A stretch of 64,000 bases of DNA from an uncultured Lachnospiraceae bacterium (GCA_947624875.1 CANQMA010000003.1:20428-84427); one strand, 5' to 3'. Counted from the stretch's first letter, positions 1 through 9,054 are shown. Translations and numbers: made by a program. The notes: a model not told the origin generated them from the letters alone.

Positions 1-15
1 CTGGAAGTCTACCTA

Positions 16-24
16 TGCTATAAT
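16..24 (+). promoter_or_regulatory. Extended -10 promoter of rpmE
   Basis: TGcTATAAT is a perfect extended -10 element about 112 bases before the rpmE start. The matching -35 would fall at or just before the window edge and cannot be seen. Transcription would start near base 31, giving a leader of about 105 bases. Confidence 0.6.
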
Positions 25-40
25 ATCAAGGCTATTGAGT

Positions 41-68
41 TGTCGAACAATGTTCGGGATATTCGACA
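41..68. promoter_or_regulatory. Pair of inverted Spo0A-box-like sites
   Basis: TGTCGAA at 41-47 and its exact reverse complement TTCGACA at 62-68 are each full matches to the known Spo0A box core (TGTCGAA). They lie just downstream of the predicted rpmE -10 element, where a bound regulator would be expected to block transcription. The assignment is inference from motif match and from the organism being a spore former. Confidence 0.4.
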
Positions 69-135
69 GTATTCATGAGCGAGAAGAATTGGCGGCGCCA
101 ATGAGAATAAAATATGTATCGACGAGGTGAATGTA

Positions 136-336
136 ATGAGAAAAGGAATCCATCCAGATTACCATGAAGCAACCGTTACATGTAACTGTGGAAACACTTT
201 TGTAACAGGTTCAACAAAAAAAGAAATTCATGTTGAAATTTGTTCAGCATGTCATCCTTTCTACACAGGACAGCAGAAAGCAGCTTCCGCTCGTGGTAGA
301 ATTGAAAAGTTCAACAGAAAATATGGTATGAAATAA
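136..336 (+). CDS. rpmE: 50S ribosomal protein L31
   Basis: Structural protein of the large ribosomal subunit. The 66-residue product begins MRKGIHPDY and carries the zinc-type L31 cysteine pattern, CNC near residue 17 and CSAC near residue 36, so it is the zinc-binding form. The ORF track starts at a GTG at 127, but that codon lies inside the ribosome binding site GAGGTGA; the ATG at 136, five bases after this site, is the better start. It is followed by a clear terminator, so it is transcribed separately from yqhQ. The gene normally upstream in this group, rho, would be outside the window. Confidence 0.95.
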   Translation: MRKGIHPDYHEATVTCNCGNTFVTGSTKKEIHVEICSACHPFYTGQQKAASARGRIEKFNRKYGMK

Positions 337-350
337 GTTTCAAGGATAAC

Positions 351-380
351 AGGTTGAGGAGCGATTCTCAACCTATTTTC
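351..380 (+). terminator. Rho-independent terminator after rpmE
   Basis: AGGTTGAG at 351-358 pairs perfectly with CTCAACCT at 367-374 across an 8-base loop, followed by a short T-rich stretch (ATTTTC). It separates rpmE from yqhQ. Confidence 0.75.
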
Positions 381-402
381 TTATATGGATTGAGGTGCTG
401 AT

Positions 403-1467
403 ATGAAGAAAAATGTGATGAACCAGCTTTATCCTTCCGGGATTGGCGGACAAGCCGTACTGGAGGGCATTATGATGAGAAATCAAAATCAATATGCTGT
501 GGCCGTGCGAAAGCCGGATCAGACCATTGAGGTAGTAAAGAAAGAGCATAAAAGCTTTATTGAAGGCAGAAAAATTCTTTCCCTGCCGTTTATCCGGGGG
601 ATTTTTAATTTTATTGATTCAATGGTTTTAGGCATTAAAACACTGACCCTCTCTGCCAGTTTTTTTGACGAGGAAGAGGAAGAAGAGCCGGGACGGTTTG
701 AGACATGGCTGATGAATAAGTTTGGAGAAAAAACAGAAAAGGTGATTATAGCTTTTACCATCTTTCTTTCTGTTGTGCTGGCAGTGGGACTGTTTATGCT
801 GCTGCCGTTATTGGTTGCAGACATTGCCGAAAGAGTCTTTCCGTTTATCGGGGAGGCGCAGGTTCCTGTGATTGAGGGGATTGTAAAAATTTTGATTTTT
901 ATTGGATATCTGTTATTGATTTCCCTGATGAAGGATATTCGCAGAACTTTTATGTATCACGGAGCAGAACATAAATGCATTAACTGTATCGAGCACGGAA
1001 ATGCGCTGACAGTTGAAAATGTGCGGCGCAGTTCCAGATTTCATAAACGATGCGGTACCAGTTTTCTGTTGATTGTGTTAGTTATCAGTATCGTCATTTT
1101 TCTGCTGATCCGCACGAAAGTAATCTGGCTTAGATATTTGATTCGGATTTTGCTCATTCCGGTCATTGCAGGGATTTCATATGAGTTTATCCGTCTGGCC
1201 GGCAGAAGTGAAAACCGGGTGGTGAATGCGTTAAGCAAACCGGGTCTGTGGATGCAGAAGATTACGACAAAAGAACCGGAAGATGAAATGATTGAAGTGG
1301 CGATTGCAGCTGTCGAGGCAGTTTTTGACTGGAAAGACTATCTGCATCAAAATGGGATAGAACTCGAAGAGGAAAAGCAAAAACGGGAGCGCGAGGCAAG
1401 AGTGCTCTCCAGAGCAAAGAGTCAGTACAAAGAAGGCGAAGGTTCAGGATATAATTGGAAGTTTTAG
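403..1467 (+). CDS. yqhQ: YqhQ-like DUF1385 membrane protein
   Basis: Integral membrane protein of the DUF1385/YqhQ family; its biochemical role is not established. The N-terminal part has the family hallmark IGGQAVLEGIMMR near residues 14-26. Hydrophobic segments lie near residues 115-140 and 155-175 and again near 220-260, with a conserved YHGAEHKCINCIE motif between them that could bind metal. The C-terminal end is charged and probably cytosolic. It overlaps the start of prmC by 13 bases, the common yqhQ-prmC-prfA order of Clostridia, so co-translation is likely. The length of 354 residues is slightly above the usual family size because of the charged tail. Confidence 0.88.
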   Translation: MKKNVMNQLYPSGIGGQAVLEGIMMRNQNQYAVAVRKPDQTIEVVKKEHKSFIEGRKILSLPFIRGIFNFIDSMVLGIKTLTLSASFFDEEEEEEPGRFETWLMNKFGEKTEKVIIAFTIFLSVVLAVGLFMLLPLLVADIAERVFPFIGEAQVPVIEGIVKILIFIGYLLLISLMKDIRRTFMYHGAEHKCINCIEHGNALTVENVRRSSRFHKRCGTSFLLIVLVISIVIFLLIRTKVIWLRYLIRILLIPVIAGISYEFIRLAGRSENRVVNALSKPGLWMQKITTKEPEDEMIEVAIAAVEAVFDWKDYLHQNGIELEEEKQKREREARVLSRAKSQYKEGEGSGYNWKF

Positions 1468-2306
1468 TCAAAGATATCATAGTAGAGGGAGAACAGGCGC
1501 TAAAACACTGCAATATTGATGACTGGAAAACAGACAGTCTGCTCCTGGCGGAATATTTTCTGGGCGTTACGAGAAAACAGCTTTTGCTCAATCAGGGATT
1601 GACCGTGGATGTCAAATTAAAGCGCGACTACATGGATGCCATTCAATCCCGGTGCCATCATATTCCGCTGCAGTATCTTACGGGAACGCAGGAATTTATG
1701 GGGCTGGAGTTTGAGGTCAACACAGATGTACTGATTCCCCGGCAGGATACGGAAGTTTTAGTGGAAGCGGTTTTGACATATATAGATAAAATCCCGGGAG
1801 AGAAAAAGGTGCTTGATTTATGCACCGGTTCCGGATGCATTGCCGTTTCGATTGACAAAATGTGTGGATCGGCGAAGGTCACGGCGTGTGATATCTCCGA
1901 AAAAGCATTGGAGACTGCAGTCAGAAATAATCAAAAAAATAAAGCTGCGGTAACTTTTATCCGGTCTGATTTGTTTGAACAGATTTCAGGAAAGTTTGAT
2001 GTCATTGTCTCCAATCCGCCGTATATTCGAACGGATGAGATTCCAAAACTGATGCCGGAAGTGAAAAATCATGAGCCGGTCATCGCACTGGATGGCGATG
2101 CCGACGGATTGAAATTTTACCGGATGATTGTGGGAAATGCACGAGAATTTTTAAAACCGGAAGGAATGCTTTTTTTTGAAATCGGATGCGAACAGGGAGA
2201 GGATGTACAAAGTATTTTCATACAAAACGGATTTTCCAATGTGACTGTCCAAAAAGATTTAGCCGGGAATGACAGAGTGATATATGCAAAACTGGAAAGG
2301 AAGTAA
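1455..2306 (+). CDS. prmC: Peptide chain release factor N5-glutamine methyltransferase
   Basis: Methylates the glutamine of the GGQ motif in release factors, which raises termination efficiency, using S-adenosylmethionine. The 283-residue protein has an N-terminal helical domain and a Rossmann-type methyltransferase domain with [15 protein letters not shown] near residue 115 and the glutamine-binding NPPY motif near residue 187. The start is TTG, overlapping the end of yqhQ; AGGA five bases before it acts as ribosome binding site, and no better ATG exists nearby. It lies directly upstream of its substrate gene prfA. Confidence 0.94.
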   Translation: MEVLVKDIIVEGEQALKHCNIDDWKTDSLLLAEYFLGVTRKQLLLNQGLTVDVKLKRDYMDAIQSRCHHIPLQYLTGTQEFMGLEFEVNTDVLIPRQDTEVLVEAVLTYIDKIPGEKKVLDLCTGSGCIAVSIDKMCGSAKVTACDISEKALETAVRNNQKNKAAVTFIRSDLFEQISGKFDVIVSNPPYIRTDEIPKLMPEVKNHEPVIALDGDADGLKFYRMIVGNAREFLKPEGMLFFEIGCEQGEDVQSIFIQNGFSNVTVQKDLAGNDRVIYAKLERK

Positions 2307-2310
2307 AGAA

Positions 2311-3381
2311 ATGTTTGATAAGTTAGAAGGTATTTTAGAGCGGTATGAGGAAATCCTGCAGCAGCTCAACGATCCAAATATTGTAAATGATCAGGCAAAT
2401 TATAGAAAATTGATGAAGGAACAGAGTGATCTTGAACCGATTGTGGAAGCGTATAGTGCGTATAAAGCTGCAAATCAGACGATTGAGGACAGCCGGATGA
2501 TTTTAGATGAAGAATCGGATGAAGAGATGCGCGAACTTGCCAAGGAAGAAATGAATGAGGCAAAGGAGCAGATTGCACAATTAGAGGAACAGTTGAAGAT
2601 TCTGCTTCTGCCGAAAGATGAAAATGATGATAAAAACGTGATTGTGGAAATCCGTGCCGGAGCCGGCGGAGACGAGGCGGCATTGTTTGCTGCAGAACTT
2701 TACCGGATGTATTGCATGTATGCGGAGACGATGCGCTGGAAAACAGAACTGGCAGATATCAATGAAAATGGACTCGGCGGATTTAAGGAAGTCGTGTTTA
2801 TGGTCAATGGCCAGGGCGCATACTCTAAGTTAAAGTATGAGAGCGGCGTGCACCGGGTGCAGAGAGTGCCGGTGACGGAATCCGGAGGAAGAATTCACAC
2901 ATCGACGGCGACAGTAGCGGTTATGCCGGAAGCCGAGGAAGTGGATGTGGAAATCGATATGAATGACTGTAAATTCGATGTATTCCGGGCGTCCGGAAAT
3001 GGAGGACAGTGCGTCAATACGACGGACTCCGCAGTTCGTTTAACGCATATTCCGACAGGCATAGTCATTTCCTGTCAGGACGAGAAATCACAGCTTAAAA
3101 ATAAAGATAAAGCATTGAAGGTGCTGCGTGCGAGACTCTATGAATTAGAGCAGCAGAAGAAACAGGATGAAGAGTCTGCAAAAAGGAGGAGCCAGATTGG
3201 CACGGGGGACCGTTCGGAGAAGATTCGTACTTATAATTTCCCACAGGGACGAGTGACTGACCACAGAATTAAGTTTACGACGCATCGGCTGGAACAGGTG
3301 ATGAACGGCGACATTGCAGAAATCATTGACAATTGTATTGCGGCAGACCAGGCGGCAAAACTGGCACAGGTCAGCGAATAA
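2311..3381 (+). CDS. prfA: Peptide chain release factor 1
   Basis: Recognises stop codons UAA and UAG in the ribosomal A site and triggers peptide release. The 356-residue protein starts MFDKLEG; the ORF track extension to 2284 lies inside prmC and lacks a ribosome binding site, while AAAGGAAG precedes the ATG at 2311. The peptidyl hydrolysis motif GGQ lies in [10 protein letters not shown] near residue 231, and the RF1-type stop-recognition tripeptide is PVT in [10 protein letters not shown]. Position four bases after prmC supports co-expression with its methylase. Confidence 0.96.
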   Translation: MFDKLEGILERYEEILQQLNDPNIVNDQANYRKLMKEQSDLEPIVEAYSAYKAANQTIEDSRMILDEESDEEMRELAKEEMNEAKEQIAQLEEQLKILLLPKDENDDKNVIVEIRAGAGGDEAALFAAELYRMYCMYAETMRWKTELADINENGLGGFKEVVFMVNGQGAYSKLKYESGVHRVQRVPVTESGGRIHTSTATVAVMPEAEEVDVEIDMNDCKFDVFRASGNGGQCVNTTDSAVRLTHIPTGIVISCQDEKSQLKNKDKALKVLRARLYELEQQKKQDEESAKRRSQIGTGDRSEKIRTYNFPQGRVTDHRIKFTTHRLEQVMNGDIAEIIDNCIAADQAAKLAQVSE

Positions 3382-3424
3382 TCGGTCTGTCTGTATTTTG
3401 ATGTTCATAGAACAGGAGATGTAA

Positions 3425-4156
3425 ATGAATACCATAAAAGACCGTTATGAAATTGCAGACCTTCGGGTTGTGATGACGACGTATCATGAAAAGACAAGAA
3501 GACAGGCTCTGCCATATCTTGCGAAATCAGATTGGAGTGAAGAAGAGGCAGACATTCAAATTAAACTGGACAATGAGTTCTACGAAGAGCGGGTGCGCGA
3601 GAGCGCATTTCCTGTCACAATCGATTCGGTAGAATATGTTTACACCGGAGAGGCGTTTCATCGTTATCTGCTGCATCATCAGGGCTGTATGCTCCATTCC
3701 TCTGCAGTGGTGGTGGATGGGTATGCGTATTTATTTTCTGCCGACAGCGGTACCGGAAAATCAACCCATACATCATTGTGGCTAAAGCATTTTGGAGAGA
3801 ATGCGTTCATTATTAACGACGACAAACCGACGCTGCGGAAAACAGATCAGACATGGTATGTGTACGGCACCCCGTGGAGCGGTAAAACAAATACCAATGT
3901 CAATACAAAAGTAAAACTGGGAGCAATCGTGTTCTTAGAGCGCGCGAAACAAAATTGGATTGAAAAACTGGAAATACAAAAGGCAATTCCAAAGTTTTTT
4001 GGACAAACGACCCGGAAACACAACCGGGAAGAAAATATGGATTTTGTCTTGGAATCCATGGGAAAAATCTTAGCTGAAACGCCGGTTTATCAAATGGGAT
4101 GCGATATCAGCGATGAAGCAGTAACGATGGCATATGAAAAGATTAGGAGAGTATAG
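3425..4156 (+). CDS. HPr-kinase/lasso-kinase-like P-loop protein
   Basis: Seen: a 243-residue protein with a Walker A loop SGTGKST near residues 108-114, an aspartate pair INDDKP near 130-135 and GTPWSGK near 148-154. This arrangement is that of the C-terminal kinase domain of HPr kinase and of HPrK-like proteins found beside lasso-peptide and other peptide maturation genes. Known: members of that group can phosphorylate peptide substrates, but many are untested. Its stop codon overlaps the GTG of the PqqD-like gene, and peptidase and exporter genes follow, so a role in a peptide-maturation or surface-signalling cassette is inferred. It is not the global HPr kinase, which also has an N-terminal domain that is absent here. 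Confidence 0.65.
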   Translation: MNTIKDRYEIADLRVVMTTYHEKTRRQALPYLAKSDWSEEEADIQIKLDNEFYEERVRESAFPVTIDSVEYVYTGEAFHRYLLHHQGCMLHSSAVVVDGYAYLFSADSGTGKSTHTSLWLKHFGENAFIINDDKPTLRKTDQTWYVYGTPWSGKTNTNVNTKVKLGAIVFLERAKQNWIEKLEIQKAIPKFFGQTTRKHNREENMDFVLESMGKILAETPVYQMGCDISDEAVTMAYEKIRRV

Positions 4157-4419
4157 TGAAAATCAAAGAAGGATATATATTGAGAAATGTTGTGGGAAGC
4201 TATGTAGTTGTTCCGGTTGGACAGGCTACGATTGATTTTAATGGAATGATCAGTCTAAATGAAACCGGTGCATTTCTGTTTCAAAAACTGCAGCAGGGGA
4301 TTGAAAGAGAAGAACTGGTGGACGCTCTGGCTGCAGAATATGAAATTTCAAGACAACTGGCGGAAAAAGATGTCGCTCTTTTTATTGAAAAAGTTAAAGG
4401 AGAGGATTTGTTTGAATAG
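4156..4419 (+). CDS. PqqD-family (RiPP recognition element-like) protein
   Basis: An 87-residue protein with the PqqD pattern: an N-terminal beta-rich part, then ISLNETGAFLFQKLQ and an ELVDALAAEYEIS helix followed by an acidic helix. PqqD domains bind the leader part of ribosomally made peptides and bring them to modifying enzymes. The start is GTG at 4156, with AGGAGA five bases upstream; it shares one base with the stop of the HPrK-like gene and overlaps the next gene by eight bases, so the genes are tightly coupled. No radical SAM or cyclase gene is adjacent, so the partner enzyme is unknown. Confidence 0.75.
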   Translation: MKIKEGYILRNVVGSYVVVPVGQATIDFNGMISLNETGAFLFQKLQQGIEREELVDALAAEYEISRQLAEKDVALFIEKVKGEDLFE

Positions 4420-4879
4420 AGTAGTTTCCATGAATGACATGGTCCCGTTGATTTTGGAAATGTTAGAAAACGGCGGGAAAGCGGTTTTCACGCCTACCGG
4501 GACAAGCATGCTGCCAATGCTTCGGGATGGCTCTGACACCGTGACGCTGGAAAAGCCGGAATTTCCGTTGAGGCGGTATGATTTACCACTCTATCGGAGA
4601 GAAGACGGAACTTATATTTTACATCGGATCATAGAAGTTTCCGGGGACTGTTATACCATGCGCGGAGACCACCAGCTTCATCAGGAGTACGGGATTACGC
4701 AGGAACAGATTCTCGGGGTCGTCTGTGAATTTACACGAAAAGGAAAGCATTATTCCTGCACAGACTGGCGATATCAATTGTACTGCAGAGTTTGGATTGG
4801 AACAGCAGAGTGCAGAAAACAATATTATCGATGTAGAAGACTTGGAAGTAAAATAAAACGAAAGATTTTGGGAAAGTAA
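4412..4879 (+). CDS. S24/S26-type (signal peptidase-like) protein
   Basis: A 155-residue protein with the S26 box PTGTSMLPMLRDG near residues 27-39, which holds the serine nucleophile, and LHRIIEVSGDCYTMRGD downstream. The histidine takes the place of the lysine of ordinary bacterial signal peptidases, as in the SipW/ER-type branch. No clear N-terminal membrane anchor is visible, which is unusual for a leader peptidase. I place the start at TTG 4412, six bases after AGGAGAGG; ATG 4430 has a poor binding site. The ORF track start at 4259 lies within pqqD. A role in cutting a peptide that the next gene exports is inferred. Confidence 0.6.
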   Translation: MNRVVSMNDMVPLILEMLENGGKAVFTPTGTSMLPMLRDGSDTVTLEKPEFPLRRYDLPLYRREDGTYILHRIIEVSGDCYTMRGDHQLHQEYGITQEQILGVVCEFTRKGKHYSCTDWRYQLYCRVWIGTAECRKQYYRCRRLGSKIKRKILGK

Positions 4880-4880
4880 C

Positions 4881-6596
4881 ATGAAAAATTCCATGAAAGA
4901 ATCCGCAGGATTTCACTGGATACTAAAAAACAGCAAAGGCTATAAAGGAAAGATTTTTTTCATCAGCATATTTAATATGCTGCTTGCACTGGTGACCACT
5001 ACCCTTGCAGTAATCAGCAAGCAGATTATTGATGCTGCGCAAAACGCTGCCGAAGCGCGGACAGATGTGATTCGGACACAGGAGATTCACAGAATTATTT
5101 TCTTCGGCATATTAATTTTTGTGATTATCATAGGAAGGCTTGCGCTCCGGGTATATAATCAGAGTCTTGCAATCCGCGTACAGGCGGGACTGGAAATGAG
5201 TATGCGCTCCAAACTTTTTTATCAGATTTTGATGAAAAAATTTGAGTCCGTGAATCAATTTCACAGTGGAGAACTGATGAATCGGCTGACCAGTGACATT
5301 AAAATCATTTCCGATGGCATTACGACGATTATTCCGGATTTGCTTTACTATATTACCCAGTTTTTAGGGGCATTTATTGTACTGATTGTTTTTGACTGGA
5401 AGTTTACGCTGATCTTCTTAGCGTCTGGACTGGTCATTTCGGCAGTAACGCTGTTTTTCCGGTCAAAACTGAAAAATCTGCATAAAGAAGTCCAGTCAAC
5501 AGACGGGAAAGTGCGCTCTTTTTACCAGGAGGCGATTGAGAGTATGCTGGTGGTAAAAACCTTTGGGATTGAACGATGCTTCCGGGATAAAGGAGACTGC
5601 CTGCAGCAGGATAATTATCATGCAAAAATGAAACGGCGCCGTGTGGGAATTCTGGCGAACACCGGATTTTCTTTTGTGTTTAATGCCGGATATATGATTG
5701 CGCTTGTATGGTGTGCCCTGCAGATTTGCTTTCAAACAATGACGCCCGGCACCTTAACGGCAGTCATTCAGCTGATTTCTCAGCTTCAGACGCCTTTTGT
5801 GAATGTAACAAAGATCGTGCCGCAGTATTATGCCATTACCGCGTCGGCTGAGCGTATCATGGAAATTGAAGCGCTGGACGTTGATTATATTGCAGAGACA
5901 AAGATGAATGTGGATCAGGAGTATCAAAAACTGAAAAAAATTGGATTTGAAAATATCCGGTTCAGTTATGGACGGGAATGTGTTTTGGAAGAAGGAACGG
6001 CTGTTTTAGACAAGGGAGATTTTGTTGCAATCCGTGGAATTTCAGGGATTGGAAAAAGCACGCTGTTAAAAATGCTGCTGGGAGTCTTTAAGCCTCAGGA
6101 AGGAGAAATTTCTCTCTATTATGAGGACGGCACAAAAGTTCCTGCAGGTCCTAAGACAAGAGGATTATTTTCCTATGTGCCGCAGGGAAATTATCTGTTT
6201 AGCGGAACCCTCCGGGAAAATGTTATGATGGTCAATCCGGAAGCGACGGAGGATGAGATTGAAACTGCATTACAGTTAAGTGATATTGCTGATTTTGTAA
6301 AGGAACTTCCGCAGGGACTCGATACCGTGATTGGAGAAAAGGGATTGGGAATTTCAGAAGGGCAGGCGCAGCGGCTTGCCATTGCAAGGGCGCTGTTGAG
6401 CAATGCGCCAATCCTGCTGTTAGATGAGGCGACGTCAGCGCTGGATGCGGATACGGAACAGCGGGTCCTTTCTAATATTAAACAGTTAAATCAGAAGACC
6501 TGTATTATTGTGACGCATAAAAAAGCGGCGCTGGAAGTATGTAACCGGGAATTTATTATTGAAGATAAGCGGATATCTTATAAGGTGAAAGAATGA
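4881..6596 (+). CDS. ABC exporter, fused membrane and ATPase domains
   Basis: A 571-residue half-transporter of the MsbA/peptide-exporter type that would act as a dimer. The N-terminal 330 residues hold about six membrane helices; the ATPase domain has Walker A GISGIGKST near residue 386, Q-loop YVPQGN, signature ISEGQ near 490 and Walker B ILLLDEATSALD near 512. There is no N-terminal C39 peptidase domain, so any processing would need a separate enzyme such as the upstream S26-like protein. It starts one base after that gene and overlaps the Nudix gene by four bases. The substrate is unknown. Confidence 0.85.
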   Translation: MKNSMKESAGFHWILKNSKGYKGKIFFISIFNMLLALVTTTLAVISKQIIDAAQNAAEARTDVIRTQEIHRIIFFGILIFVIIIGRLALRVYNQSLAIRVQAGLEMSMRSKLFYQILMKKFESVNQFHSGELMNRLTSDIKIISDGITTIIPDLLYYITQFLGAFIVLIVFDWKFTLIFLASGLVISAVTLFFRSKLKNLHKEVQSTDGKVRSFYQEAIESMLVVKTFGIERCFRDKGDCLQQDNYHAKMKRRRVGILANTGFSFVFNAGYMIALVWCALQICFQTMTPGTLTAVIQLISQLQTPFVNVTKIVPQYYAITASAERIMEIEALDVDYIAETKMNVDQEYQKLKKIGFENIRFSYGRECVLEEGTAVLDKGDFVAIRGISGIGKSTLLKMLLGVFKPQEGEISLYYEDGTKVPAGPKTRGLFSYVPQGNYLFSGTLRENVMMVNPEATEDEIETALQLSDIADFVKELPQGLDTVIGEKGLGISEGQAQRLAIARALLSNAPILLLDEATSALDADTEQRVLSNIKQLNQKTCIIVTHKKAALEVCNREFIIEDKRISYKVKE

Positions 6597-7051
6597 TTAA
6601 TACGACGCTCTGCTATATTGAAAAACAAAATCAATATCTGATGCTGCACCGCACAAAAAAGAAAAATGACCTGAATGAAGGAAAATGGATCGGTGTCGGT
6701 GGAAAATTTGAACCGGACGAAACGCCGGAAGAATGTCTCCTGCGGGAAGTCAAAGAGGAGACGGGACTGACGCTTCAAGAGTACAAACTGCGCGCAGTCG
6801 TTACATTTATTTCCGATTGCTGGCCGAGTGAATATATGTATCTGTTTACCGCAGCCGAATATACCGGAACCCTGACAGAATGTAATGAAGGAACCCTGAA
6901 ATGGATTGATAAAGACAAGGTATTAGACCTGCCTATATGGGAAGGAGACCGGATTTTTCTAAAAGAAATGATGGAATCCGACCGGTTTTTTACACTAAAA
7001 GTTGTGTATCAGGGAGAACGGCTGGTAGAAAGTGTTTTACAGGAGTATTAA
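6593..7051 (+). CDS. Nudix hydrolase, MutT/8-oxo-dGTP type
   Basis: A 152-residue Nudix protein. The Nudix box reads GKFEPDETPEECLLREVKEE, covering residues 37-56, with the metal-binding REVKEE core intact. The preceding KWIGVGG resembles MTH1-type enzymes that remove oxidised purine nucleotides, so 8-oxo-dGTP hydrolysis is the best guess; other nucleotide substrates are possible. Its ATG overlaps the exporter stop (ATGA), so it is translated with the cassette, though a functional link is not evident. A promoter for glmM follows. Confidence 0.85.
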   Translation: MINTTLCYIEKQNQYLMLHRTKKKNDLNEGKWIGVGGKFEPDETPEECLLREVKEETGLTLQEYKLRAVVTFISDCWPSEYMYLFTAAEYTGTLTECNEGTLKWIDKDKVLDLPIWEGDRIFLKEMMESDRFFTLKVVYQGERLVESVLQEY

Positions 7052-7123
7052 GAACATTTTGCAAACACCGCCGGTCCGGGGAGAAGGAAAGTCTTTCATA
7101 CAGGGAAGGTACCTGCCCCGACA

Positions 7124-7153
7124 TTGACACTATAAAACAATTCGTAGTATGAT
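7124..7153 (+). promoter_or_regulatory. Sigma-A promoter of glmM
   Basis: TTGACA at 7124-7129 and TATGAT at 7148-7153 are separated by 18 bases. The start of transcription would be about 30 bases before the glmM ATG. This marks glmM as the head of a new unit. Confidence 0.7.
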
Positions 7154-7188
7154 TGAGGCAAATAAAAAGCCAAAAAATGGAGGAAAAA

Positions 7189-8538
7189 ATGGGAAAATAT
7201 TTTGGAACGGATGGATTTCGAGGAGAGGCGAACGTTAATCTGACTGCAATGCACGCATTTAAGGTCGGACGTTTTCTTGGCTGGTATTATGGCCGGTATC
7301 ACAAATGTTCCGTGGCAATCGGAAAAGATACGAGAAGAAGCAGTTATATGTTTGAAGACGCACTTTCGGCGGGGCTGACCTCCACCGGAGCGGATGTGTA
7401 TCTTTTGCATGTCACGACGACGCCGAGCGTATCCTATGTGGTCAGTACCGAGGACTTTGATTGTGGGATTATGATTTCTGCCAGTCACAATCCGTTTTAT
7501 GATAATGGAATTAAACTCATCAATGGCAAAGGGGAAAAGATGGAGCAGGAAGTCATTGACCGGGTAGAAGAATATATTGACGCTGATTTTGACACGATTC
7601 CGTATGCAGTTGGAGAAAAAATTGGCAGAACAGTCGACTATTTTGCAGGACGGAACCGTTATATGGGATATCTGATGACGCTTGCAAAGCATTCTTTCAG
7701 AAATGTCAGGGTAGGATTGGACTGTTCAAACGGAAGTGCGTCTGCCATTGCAAAAAGTGTGTTTGACGCATTGGGAGCCGAGACGCATGTAATCCATGCA
7801 GAGCCGAACGGAACAAATATCAACATGGGGTGCGGTTCTACGCATATTGAGGAATTACAGAAATACGTCATTGGGAATCATCTGGATATCGGTTTTGCCT
7901 ATGACGGCGATGCAGACCGGTGTTTCTGCGTGGACGACCAGGGGCATATTGTCAATGGAGATTTAATTCTCTATGTCTGCGGCGTTTACATGAAGCAAAA
8001 CGGCGAATTAAAAAATAATACGGTTGTGACGACAATCATGTCCAATATTGGTTTATATAAAGCTTTTGATGCGGTAGGAATCCAATATGAAAAAACAGAC
8101 GTTGGAGATAAAAATGTTTATGAATGCATGAGAAACTATGGACATCGCTTAGGCGGGGAGGAGTCAGGACATATTATTTTCAGTAAGTATGCTACAACCG
8201 GGGACGGAATTCTGACTTCGATTAAATTGATGGAAGTGATGCTGTCTGAAAAGAGAAAGATGTCAGAACTGATCAGTCCGGTAACCATTTATCCGCAGGT
8301 ATTGAAAAATATACGAGTGACTGACAAACCGGCGGCCTTAAATGATGAGGACGTGAAAACGGCAATTCAGGAAGTCAATGAATCTCTGCAGGGCAACGGA
8401 CGGATTCTGGTGCGTGAAAGTGGAACAGAACCGGTTATCCGGGTCATGGTGGAAGCAGAGACTGAACAGAAAGCAGAAGAGTGTGTCGATCGTGTCATTG
8501 AAGTAATTTGCGATAAAGGATATGAAGACAAAAAATAA
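7189..8538 (+). CDS. glmM: Phosphoglucosamine mutase
   Basis: Converts glucosamine-6-phosphate to glucosamine-1-phosphate for UDP-GlcNAc and cell-wall synthesis, in the cytosol. The 449-residue protein shows the phosphohexomutase motifs: active-site serine in ISASHNP (residues 96-102), metal loop DGDADRC near 243 and the phosphate-binding RESGTEP near 409. The start MGKYFGTDGFRG follows GGAGG; the ORF track extension to 7153 overlaps the -10 element and is not credible. It has its own promoter and is closely followed by the VanZ-like gene. Confidence 0.95.
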   Translation: MGKYFGTDGFRGEANVNLTAMHAFKVGRFLGWYYGRYHKCSVAIGKDTRRSSYMFEDALSAGLTSTGADVYLLHVTTTPSVSYVVSTEDFDCGIMISASHNPFYDNGIKLINGKGEKMEQEVIDRVEEYIDADFDTIPYAVGEKIGRTVDYFAGRNRYMGYLMTLAKHSFRNVRVGLDCSNGSASAIAKSVFDALGAETHVIHAEPNGTNINMGCGSTHIEELQKYVIGNHLDIGFAYDGDADRCFCVDDQGHIVNGDLILYVCGVYMKQNGELKNNTVVTTIMSNIGLYKAFDAVGIQYEKTDVGDKNVYECMRNYGHRLGGEESGHIIFSKYATTGDGILTSIKLMEVMLSEKRKMSELISPVTIYPQVLKNIRVTDKPAALNDEDVKTAIQEVNESLQGNGRILVRESGTEPVIRVMVEAETEQKAEECVDRVIEVICDKGYEDKK

Positions 8539-8557
8539 TTTGCCGTATAGGATAAAG

Positions 8558-9046
8558 ATGAAAAAATGGTGTTTGAGAATCCTGCTGCTTGCAGGGCTGT
8601 TCTGGTGGATGAGCATTATTTTCGGATTTTCTGCGGAAACCGGAGAGGAATCGCAGTCCTGCAGTGACGGAATCACGATTCGGGTGGTGCATTTCATAGC
8701 AGAGGATTATGAGCAGTTAAGTAAGCCGGAACAGGAAGCGTTATTTCAAAAAACAAGTTTTTTTGTGAGAAAAACAGGACATTTTGGGGAATATGCAATT
8801 TTGGGCGTTTTGATTTCCGGACTGCTTTTGACATTCCCGCAGTTTCAAACAAAGAATATTTTATTTTTTGCAGCTGCAGTATCCATCGGCCTGATTTATG
8901 CAGCTTCTGATGAAATTCATCAGGGCTTTGTCAGCGGCAGAAGTCCGGGATTTTTTGACGTCTGCGTCGATACGGCAGGTGTCTTTGCAGGAGCCGTTTT
9001 CATATGGATTCTCACGAAATTATTATGGGTAAAAAAAGAAAAATAG
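8558..9046 (+). CDS. VanZ-like membrane protein
   Basis: A 162-residue membrane protein with four predicted hydrophobic segments, the GHFGEYAILG motif near residue 80 and DEIHQGFVSGRSPGFFD near residue 117, the hallmark of the VanZ family. VanZ gives low-level teicoplanin resistance in enterococci, but most genomic homologues have no proven role and may relate to the cell envelope. I choose ATG 8558, preceded by AGGA at good spacing; the ATG at 8522 within the end of glmM has a binding site only one base away. A palindromic terminator follows. Confidence 0.8.
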   Translation: MKKWCLRILLLAGLFWWMSIIFGFSAETGEESQSCSDGITIRVVHFIAEDYEQLSKPEQEALFQKTSFFVRKTGHFGEYAILGVLISGLLLTFPQFQTKNILFFAAAVSIGLIYAASDEIHQGFVSGRSPGFFDVCVDTAGVFAGAVFIWILTKLLWVKKEK

Positions 9047-9054
9047 AAAAGGAT

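Noticed and set aside
44-56. Possible LexA (SOS) box, GAAC...GTTC upstream of rpmE
   Set aside because: The half-sites are separated by three bases instead of the four of the Gram-positive LexA operator, and the overlapping Spo0A-type repeat explains the sequence better.
3382-3424. Precursor peptide gene for the HPrK/PqqD cassette
   Set aside because: The gap before the HPrK-like gene is only 43 bases, and the other junctions overlap, so no precursor fits inside the cassette.
7096-7692. 198-residue minus-strand ORF opposite glmM
   Set aside because: It lies over conserved glmM coding sequence and its translation has no recognisable domain.
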